From positions 1 to 45,199 of the forward strand of contig JABDKD010000188.1 in NCBI GenBank assembly GCA_013003215.1: 45,199 nt of DNA, read 5' to 3'. The stretch is from Pyrinomonadaceae bacterium (lineage in GTDB: Bacteria > Acidobacteriota > Blastocatellia > Pyrinomonadales > Pyrinomonadaceae). The notes below the pieces were generated by a model, which was given only the letters and a program-made list of their open reading frames with translations, was not told the DNA's origin and did not search any database. The stretch's first letter is position 1. The number at the start of each line of letters is the position of its first letter. Shown piece after piece: positions 40,450-45,199 of this stretch. The position numbers and the translations under genes are program-made.

Positions 40450-41446
40450 AGCGTATGCGGCCGGAGCGGCCGGTGCGGAGTTTGAACCGTTTGAGTTTGA
40501 CGCCGGTGACCTTGGCGAAGAACAGGTCGAGATAAAGGTGCATTCGTGTGGGATCTGTCATTCAGATCTTTCTATGAGAAACAACGACTGGCAGATGACG
40601 GAATACCCGTTCGTAGGCGGTCATGAGGCGATCGGCGAGATAATAGCTGCCGGGTCACGCGTAAAAGGCGTTAGGGTCGGCGACAAAGTTGGACTTGGAT
40701 GGAATTCGGGTAGCTGCGGCCATTGCGAGCAGTGCATTTCCGGCTACCAAATACTCTGCCCGGAATTGGAACAGACGATTGTGAACCGTCACGGTGGTTT
40801 TGCTGACAGAGTTCGCTGCCACTGGTCGTGGGCGATCAAGCTTCCTGAATCGATGGACATGCTAAAGGCAGGACCTTTATTTTGCGGCGGTATTACAGTT
40901 TTTAATCCATTCTACCAATACGACGTTAGTCCTTTGGCAAAAGTGGGAGTAATTGGTATCGGAGGACTCGGGCACCTTGCGCTCAAGTTCGCTGATAAAT
41001 GGGGATGCGATGTGACCGCGTTTTCATCGAGCCCGGAAAAAACGGACGAACTAATTGCAATGGGGGCGGACCGGGTCGTGAATTCAAGGGTCGATTCAGA
41101 AATCGAGGCGATCCGGGGAAGTCTGGACATGATCATCTCTACGGTAAATGTCTCGCTCAACTGGGATCTGTTTATCGATGCGCTTGCGCCGAAGGGCAGG
41201 CTTCATTTGCTTGGTGCGACACCGGAACCGATACCCGTTGGGATGATGCAAATCATTCAGCAGAAAGAAGTTTCGGCGACCGCAACCGGCAGCCCTTCGG
41301 TTGTTTCGAAAATGCTGGAGTTTTGTGACCGGCATGAGATCGAAACGCAGATCGAAAAGTTTCCGATGTCTTCAATTAACGAAGCGTTTGCGCATTTGGA
41401 AAGCGGAAAAGCGCGGTATAGGATTGTTCTTGAAAACGATTTTTAA
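40433..41446 (+). CDS. Zinc-dependent alcohol dehydrogenase (NADP-type, CAD/YahK-like)
   Basis: A 337-residue MDR. The catalytic zinc site comes from SCGICHSDL (C42 region), GGHEAIG (H64, E65) and a Cys near FCGGITVF; the structural zinc is in SCGHCEQCISGYQILC (C95, C98, C101, C109). The nucleotide site is VGVIGIGGLGHLALKFA. It belongs to the cinnamyl-alcohol-dehydrogenase type and probably reduces aldehydes with NADPH. It overlaps the fusion gene by 17 bp. Last gene of the Rrf2 operon. Confidence 0.94.
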   Translation: MSNIIKAYAAGAAGAEFEPFEFDAGDLGEEQVEIKVHSCGICHSDLSMRNNDWQMTEYPFVGGHEAIGEIIAAGSRVKGVRVGDKVGLGWNSGSCGHCEQCISGYQILCPELEQTIVNRHGGFADRVRCHWSWAIKLPESMDMLKAGPLFCGGITVFNPFYQYDVSPLAKVGVIGIGGLGHLALKFADKWGCDVTAFSSSPEKTDELIAMGADRVVNSRVDSEIEAIRGSLDMIISTVNVSLNWDLFIDALAPKGRLHLLGATPEPIPVGMMQIIQQKEVSATATGSPSVVSKMLEFCDRHEIETQIEKFPMSSINEAFAHLESGKARYRIVLENDF

Positions 41447-41463
41447 CCCCCTCTGAAGGTTGC

Positions 41464-41492
41464 TTGTCTTTTGTAACATGTTTTGTTACAAT
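41464..41492 (+). promoter_or_regulatory. Promoter of the thioredoxin gene
   Basis: TTGTCT (41464-41469), a 17-bp spacer and TACAAT (41487-41492). The start would be near 41499, giving a leader of about 64 nt before ATG 41563. The operator below lies across the spacer and the -10 box. A second possible set, TTGACT (41492-41497) with ATAAAA (41515-41520), has a poorer -10. Confidence 0.65.
41471..41491. promoter_or_regulatory. Palindromic operator in the thioredoxin promoter (TTGTAAC-N7-GTTACAA)
   Basis: TTGTAAC (41471-41477), 7 bp, GTTACAA (41485-41491): a 21-bp dyad with the same half-sites and the same N7 spacing as the site over the Rrf2 promoter. It covers the -10 box. A thioredoxin promoter under the same repressor as the Rrf2 operon is the inference. 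Confidence 0.7.
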
Positions 41493-41562
41493 TGACTTCG
41501 GTCGAAGTGGTTTGATAAAACCACTTAGTAATAATAGACAGGTTATTAGGAGAATTATCGAA

Positions 41563-41889
41563 ATGGGAGAATTTGCAAAAGCTGTTACGGACGCTAATTT
41601 TGAGACGGATGTTTTGGGTTCGGATAAACCGGTACTCGTGGACTTCTGGGCAGAATGGTGTGCGCCGTGTCGTATGATCGGCCCGTCGGTTGAATCAGTC
41701 GCGGAGGACATGGACGGCAAAGCCGGCGTCTTCAAGATGAACGTCGACGAAAACATGAACGTGCCCCAGCGCTATGGTGTTCGGGGAATTCCAACTCTTA
41801 TCGTCTTCAAGGGCGGTGAAGAGAAGGAACGCATCGTTGGTGCCGTTTCGAAGGAAGCGATTGCGCAGGCGATTGAAAACCACATGTAA
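41563..41889 (+). CDS. trxA: Thioredoxin
   Basis: A 108-residue thioredoxin. The active site is WCAPC in VDFWAEWCAPCRMIGPSVE (Ala in place of the usual Gly of WCGPC). Then MNVDENMNVPQRYGVRGIPTLIVFKGGEE, with cis-Pro in GIPT. Start 41563 has AGGAGA 9 nt upstream; the frame continues to 41464 but that part holds the promoter. It reduces protein disulfides. It is probably regulated by the operator at 41471-41491 and ends at a strong terminator. Confidence 0.95.
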   Translation: MGEFAKAVTDANFETDVLGSDKPVLVDFWAEWCAPCRMIGPSVESVAEDMDGKAGVFKMNVDENMNVPQRYGVRGIPTLIVFKGGEEKERIVGAVSKEAIAQAIENHM

Positions 41890-41913
41890 GCAGTAATTGA
41901 GTTGAAGAACGAT

Positions 41914-41951
41914 TGGCGGGCCGGCGCATTGCGCCGGTTCGCCATTCTTTT
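41914..41951 (+). terminator. Rho-independent terminator after thioredoxin
   Basis: GGCGGGCCGGCGC pairs with GCGCCGGTTCGCC in a 13-bp stem (two G-U pairs) with a 3-nt loop, followed by ATTCTTTTG. The outer T-A pair at 41914/41944 extends it. Confidence 0.85.
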
Positions 41952-41953
41952 GT

Positions 41954-42158
41954 GTTCAATGTTCAAAGTTCAAGGCCGTAAGTTCCAAGTTCCAAGTTCC
42001 AAGTTTTAAGTTCAAGGTTAGGGATGTTTCCTAGTCTAGGGCACCGAAATGGAAGAAGGGGGGAGTCACTGCAATTCGTCAAGCTATACTTGAACCGATC
42101 CTTCCGGAGTTATGAATCTACGCCAATAGCTTTGAACTTTGAACTTTGAACCTTGAAC
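41954..42158. repeat. Heptamer-array inverted pair before the quinone oxidoreductase
   Basis: Array 1 (41954-42016) is nine 7-bp units: GTTCAAT, GTTCAAA, GTTCAAG, one odd unit, GTTCCAA three times, GTTTTAA, GTTCAAG. Array 2 (42131-42158) is four units: TTTGAAC three times and CTTGAAC, the reverse-complement orientation. The gap of about 115 bp between them contains no gene. Same family of units as at 374-491. Confidence 0.85.
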
Positions 42159-42174
42159 TGCAAAACTCTTTGTC

Positions 42175-43137
42175 ATGAAAGCAATTGTTGTGAAAGAGTA
42201 CGGTGATGAAAGCGTGCTCGAGTATGTTGAGACCGACAAGCCCGCTGCGGGACCGGGACAGGTTCTGGTCGAGATCAAAGCAGCGGGCGTCAATCCCGTA
42301 GATACTTACATACGGCAGGGAAACCACCCGACCGCACCTCCGGTACCATTTACCCCCGGCAAAGATGCGGCAGGGGTAGTTGTCGAGGCAGGCACCGGTG
42401 TTTCAAAGGCTGCGCCAGAAGACCGCGTGTATCTTGCCGGAGCGCTTTCAGGGACATACGCTGAATTTGCTCTCTGCAATGAAGATCAGGTCTGGAAACT
42501 GCCGGAGAATTCCAGTTTTGAGGAAGGTGCCGGCGTTTTTGTTCCCTACGCAACGGCCTTTAGGGCCCTGTTCAATAAGGCCGGGATCACCGCGGAAGAT
42601 CGAATCCTGATCCACGGTGGATCGGGGGCAGTCGGGATAGCCGCCATTCAATGGGCAAAAAACACGGGCGCGGAAGTATTCGGCACGGCAGGCTCTCCGG
42701 AAGGACTGAGGCTGGTAAGAGAAGTCGGCGCCGATGCAGTTTTTGATCACGGAGAAGAGGATTATTTGAGTGAGATTCTGGAAGCGACAAAAGGTGAGGG
42801 AGTTACCGTAATTCTTGAGATGCTTGCCAACGTCAACCTTACAAAAGACTTCTTTGTTCTCGCGAAATTTGGGCGAATTGTTGTAATCGGAAGTCGCGGG
42901 TCGCTGGATTTTGATCCGAGGTTGACGATGGGCAAAGAAGCGACGATTAAGGGAATGTCTCTGTTTAATGCTTCAAAGGAAGAGTTTGAGGAAATCCATT
43001 CGGCAATCTTCGAAGGCCTTAGCCAGGGTTATCTGAAGCCTGTCGTCGGAAGGTCTTTTGAGCTTTCGGCTGTGGGCACTGCCCATCGGGAGATTATCGA
43101 GTCCAAAGCGCAGGGCAAAATAGTATTGATCCCATAA
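42175..43137 (+). CDS. Quinone oxidoreductase-like MDR (zeta-crystallin type)
   Basis: A 320-residue zinc-free MDR. It has AAGVNPVDTYIRQG (the catalytic-fold NPVDTY motif), PFTPGKDAAGVVVEAGTGV, and the Rossmann motif ILIHGGSGAVGIAAIQWAKNTGAEV. EMLANVNLTKDFFVLAKFGRIVVIGSRG is the family's typical late strand. It reduces quinones with NADPH in related proteins. The start follows heptamer array 2 by 16 bp. Confidence 0.93.
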   Translation: MKAIVVKEYGDESVLEYVETDKPAAGPGQVLVEIKAAGVNPVDTYIRQGNHPTAPPVPFTPGKDAAGVVVEAGTGVSKAAPEDRVYLAGALSGTYAEFALCNEDQVWKLPENSSFEEGAGVFVPYATAFRALFNKAGITAEDRILIHGGSGAVGIAAIQWAKNTGAEVFGTAGSPEGLRLVREVGADAVFDHGEEDYLSEILEATKGEGVTVILEMLANVNLTKDFFVLAKFGRIVVIGSRGSLDFDPRLTMGKEATIKGMSLFNASKEEFEEIHSAIFEGLSQGYLKPVVGRSFELSAVGTAHREIIESKAQGKIVLIP

Positions 43138-43159
43138 AGCTCACTAAGGAGGGTCGAGT

Positions 43160-44539
43160 ATGAATCGCAGGGAATTTGGAAAAGTAGCCGCGCTTGCATC
43201 GAGTTCTCTGGGCCTTTCGATGCTGTCATCCTGCGCAACCCCGCACTCGGATGTTGATTGCATTGAGCCATTTATGGTATCCGAAGATCTCTCGAAGGAG
43301 ATGTATGAGAAGGCGTTAAGTATTACAGAAGAGAAGGTCAGAGGCGGAGACGATGAGCAGTTTTTTAAGAAACCTTTTATCGACGCAGCATTCTCTAAAA
43401 ACATCTTCCTTTGGGACACATGCTTCATGGCGTGCTTCGCGAAGTATCACATGGACGAGCTGCCTGTTTACCAGGCGCTTGACAACTTTTATGAGCAGGC
43501 AGAGCCCGATGGCTTCATATGTCGTGAATACAGGCAGGACGGGCGCCCGCTATGGCCAAAAAATCATCCCGTCTCGATAAACCCCCCTCTGCTTGCGTTT
43601 GCCGAACTTGAGATTTACACGGTTTCGAAAGATGTTGACCGGCTCAAAAAGGTCTATCCGATACTCAAGAGAAATTTCGGGTTTCTTGTCGAGCGATATC
43701 AGGGTGAAGATAGGCTGTTCTTTGGCGATGCGCTGGGAATGGGCATGGACAACATTCCACGTTCTCCAAGAGACTGGACGCCGACGCAGGGAAGCGGGTT
43801 AACAGAGGACGAACTCTGGTCAAAAATCGGCGCTTTGAATCTCCCGGCAGAGGAACAATTGGACAGGTTTGTCTCGGAATACAAGGACACCAGGACCGGT
43901 GTATGGAACGAGCAGGGCAGGTTTATTGACCTTTCCGCTCAGATGGCGATGTATGCCCTGCAACTGATACGGATCGCGGAGTTGACGGGTAACGATGCGG
44001 ATATTGCCGCTTACAAATCTTTTCACAAAGACCTAAAGGAGGCGATTAACCAAAAGTGCTGGAGCATCGAAGACGGTTTTTATTATGATCTGGGGTTCGG
44101 TAAACAGATCAAACGCCGCCACATCGGAGCTTACTGGACGCTGCTAGGCGGGGTCGTTCCCGTCGAAAGGCGTGAACGATTTTTGGAGAAGCTAAAGGAT
44201 CCCGCTGAATTCTACAGGGAAACACCTCTCCCCTGCCTCTCCGCGACTGACGAAGACTACAAGGGTTGGGGTGACTACTGGCTCGGCGGCGTTTGGGCGC
44301 CGACAAGCTACATGGTTTTTAAGGGACTTTCCGCAGTTGGCGAACATGATTTAGCAAAGAAGCTCGCCGGTATCACCTATCAAAATGTAGCTAAGGTCTA
44401 TAAAGGCACAGGTACATTCTGGGAAAACTATTCTCCGGATCTCGTTTCTTACGGACTTCCTTCCCGCCGTGACTTCTGCGGCTGGACCGCGTTGTTCCCG
44501 ATCGCTGTCTACCGGGAATACGTTGGTGTTGAGGTGTGA
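43160..44539 (+). CDS. Exported glycoside hydrolase, GH63/GH37 (trehalase/glucosidase-like) type
   Basis: A 459-residue protein with an N-terminal signal MNRREFGKVAALASSSLGLS (twin-arginine-like RREFGK) and lipobox LSSC near residue 24, so it is probably exported and lipid anchored. The catalytic part is an (alpha/alpha)6 fold: FLWDTCFMACFAKYHMDEL (the WDT/WD motif of GH37/GH63), PDGFICREYRQDGRP, PRSPRDWTP and GYWxLL-type GAYWTLLGG. The C-terminal WTALFPIAVYREY is also typical. RBS is AAGGAGG, strong. Substrate unknown. Confidence 0.85.
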   Translation: MNRREFGKVAALASSSLGLSMLSSCATPHSDVDCIEPFMVSEDLSKEMYEKALSITEEKVRGGDDEQFFKKPFIDAAFSKNIFLWDTCFMACFAKYHMDELPVYQALDNFYEQAEPDGFICREYRQDGRPLWPKNHPVSINPPLLAFAELEIYTVSKDVDRLKKVYPILKRNFGFLVERYQGEDRLFFGDALGMGMDNIPRSPRDWTPTQGSGLTEDELWSKIGALNLPAEEQLDRFVSEYKDTRTGVWNEQGRFIDLSAQMAMYALQLIRIAELTGNDADIAAYKSFHKDLKEAINQKCWSIEDGFYYDLGFGKQIKRRHIGAYWTLLGGVVPVERRERFLEKLKDPAEFYRETPLPCLSATDEDYKGWGDYWLGGVWAPTSYMVFKGLSAVGEHDLAKKLAGITYQNVAKVYKGTGTFWENYSPDLVSYGLPSRRDFCGWTALFPIAVYREYVGVEV

Positions 44540-44570
44540 GGATTGAAAACTGAGAATTAGACAGAACCGG

Positions 44571-44600
44571 ATGCGGTAGCGTGCGGCTTCTGCATTTGAT
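44571..44600 (+). terminator. Weak terminator-like hairpin after the glycosidase gene
   Basis: ATGCGGTAGC (44571-44580) and GCTTCTGCAT (44586-44595) pair over 10 positions with one mismatch and one G-U pair. The following bases (TTGATGG) are not a true U-tract, so confidence is low. Confidence 0.35.
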
Positions 44601-44713
44601 GGAAAGAAGAATGTAAGGATAAAGACCGAGGAGTGGAATGCGAATTCTTTAAGTGGCTGAGTGTCGTATCGAAACAGTTATCAAGTTTTGTTTTCCCTTT
44701 TCAATCGGCCCGC

Positions 44714-44742
44714 TTGTCTCGCGACACGAAACGTAATATAAA
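44714..44742 (+). promoter_or_regulatory. Putative promoter of the 95-residue gene
   Basis: TTGTCT (44714-44719), a 17-bp spacer, TATAAA (44737-44742). The start would be near 44749, just before the ATG at 44762. Confidence 0.7.
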
Positions 44743-44761
44743 TTCTTGTACATTCCTTGTC

Positions 44762-45049
44762 ATGAAAAACAACAAACACACCAATTACTACGTAACGAGT
44801 ATCATTCAGGATATTCAGACGCGTTTCGTCGCCGAGGAAACGACCAAGTTTAGTTTGAGCCAGATCGAAAGAACCTACGAGTTCGATGATGGTGCAATTG
44901 TGAAGTATGAATGGCAGGACAAGTCGGTTGTTACTGACGAGGACAGCTACAATCATCGCTTCACGATGGCTCGTCCTCCTAAACCCAATCCGCACAAGCT
45001 CAAGAAGGGTGTTATCAAGATTATCGAGTACCCGGAAGGCGGAAGATAG
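44762..45049 (+). CDS. Small conserved-looking hypothetical protein (95 aa)
   Basis: A 95-residue hydrophilic protein, not recognised. It begins MKNNKHTNYYVTSIIQDIQT and contains the segment RTYEFDDGAIVKYEWQDK, then a basic, Pro-rich part (MARPPKPNPHKLKK) and a Ile-rich end. No membrane segment. The frame is open to 44633 but the promoter at 44714-44742 and its short leader favour ATG 44762. It converges with the 5-fold beta-flower gene, with an 18-bp gap. Confidence 0.7.
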   Translation: MKNNKHTNYYVTSIIQDIQTRFVAEETTKFSLSQIERTYEFDDGAIVKYEWQDKSVVTDEDSYNHRFTMARPPKPNPHKLKKGVIKIIEYPEGGR

Positions 45050-45067
45050 GTGCGTTGTCCGGCGGCC

Positions 45068-45199
45068 TTAAACCAAATCTGAAAAAAAGAAGAAGAAGAA
45101 CGCCGCGGCCTGTTCTTTTGAAATGCTGCCCGTAGCCTTACCGATCGTGTTTCCGGATGCGTTCCTGACACTTCCGTCGGACATGACTTTCCCAATCGT
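45068..45199 (-). CDS. 5-fold beta-flower protein, C-terminal fragment (5' end outside window)
   Basis: The visible 43 residues begin TIGKVMSDGSVRNASGNTIG and end with ISKEQAAAFFFFFFSDLV. Repeated 'V..DG.VR.ASG.TIG' units followed by KEQAAAFFFF-type endings are the pattern of 5-fold beta-flower proteins, usually small exported or surface proteins. The stop is TAA at 45070-45068. The Phe run is encoded by a pyrimidine repeat. The start lies beyond the right edge. Another minus-strand frame covering the same bases is not coding. Confidence 0.8.
   Translation of the reverse strand, partial: TIGKVMSDGSVRNASGNTIGKATGSISKEQAAAFFFFFFSDLV

Noticed and set aside
44953..45195. Minus-strand frame of 80 residues at the right edge
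   Set aside because: It is in a different frame from the recognisable 5-fold beta-flower C-terminus (45068-45199) and crosses the coding part of the 95-residue gene.

Overview
The window looks like chromosomal DNA from an Acidobacteriota-like bacterium, possibly class Blastocatellia. This rests on roughly 50% GC, a long nuo (complex I) operon with unusual extra genes, a bTHX ribosomal peptide, a bacterial 5-fold beta-flower protein and many short-period intergenic repeats. The taxonomic call is an inference from gene content, not a search result.

Layout: the left edge (1-340) is the boundary of an integrated element, with the C-terminal end of a tyrosine recombinase next to the 3' end of a tRNA-Leu(TAA). 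Then come an NfeD-type membrane protein, a PP2C phosphatase and a trans-sulfuration PLP enzyme (metB-like, with a structured leader) divergent from a LysR regulator, a PilZ protein and a YbdK-type carboxylate-amine ligase. From 6240 to 10765 lies a minor-pilin operon (FimT/GspH-, PilV-, PilW- and PilX-like proteins plus an anchored protein).

From 28746 down to about 10769, on the minus strand, is the NADH dehydrogenase operon nuoA-B-C-D-E-F-(membrane protein, bTHX)-G-H-J-K-(DUF1272)-L-M-N, followed by a CAT-like acetyltransferase, an unknown gene and a class I amidotransferase. nuoI, the 2x[4Fe-4S] subunit gene, is not present between nuoH and nuoJ or anywhere else in the window. The nuoF-nuoE gap holds two tandem copies of a hairpin-rich repeat and a heptamer array.

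The right side is on the plus strand: a thiS-thiG group (with a conserved two-domain protein, a small cytochrome c, a TIGR01777 epimerase and a GntR regulator), then a tightly packed nine-gene operon that starts with an Rrf2 repressor and encodes a nitroreductase, SDR, MDR, O-methyltransferase, DUF1801 protein, aldo/keto reductase, kinase-aminotransferase fusion and zinc alcohol dehydrogenase. Thioredoxin follows with its own promoter. The Rrf2 promoter and the thioredoxin promoter carry the same palindrome (TGTAAC-N7-GTTACA) over the -10 box. This suggests a small thiol/electrophile-responsive regulon and is the most interesting new system in the window. The end holds a quinone oxidoreductase, a GH63/GH37-like glycosidase with a lipoprotein/Tat signal, a small unknown gene and the 3' end of a 5-fold beta-flower gene.

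A recurring theme is 7-bp (and one 9-bp) periodic arrays in intergenic DNA, often as inverted pairs. One of them supplies the -35 box of the tRNA promoter and another ends in the nuoE stop codon.
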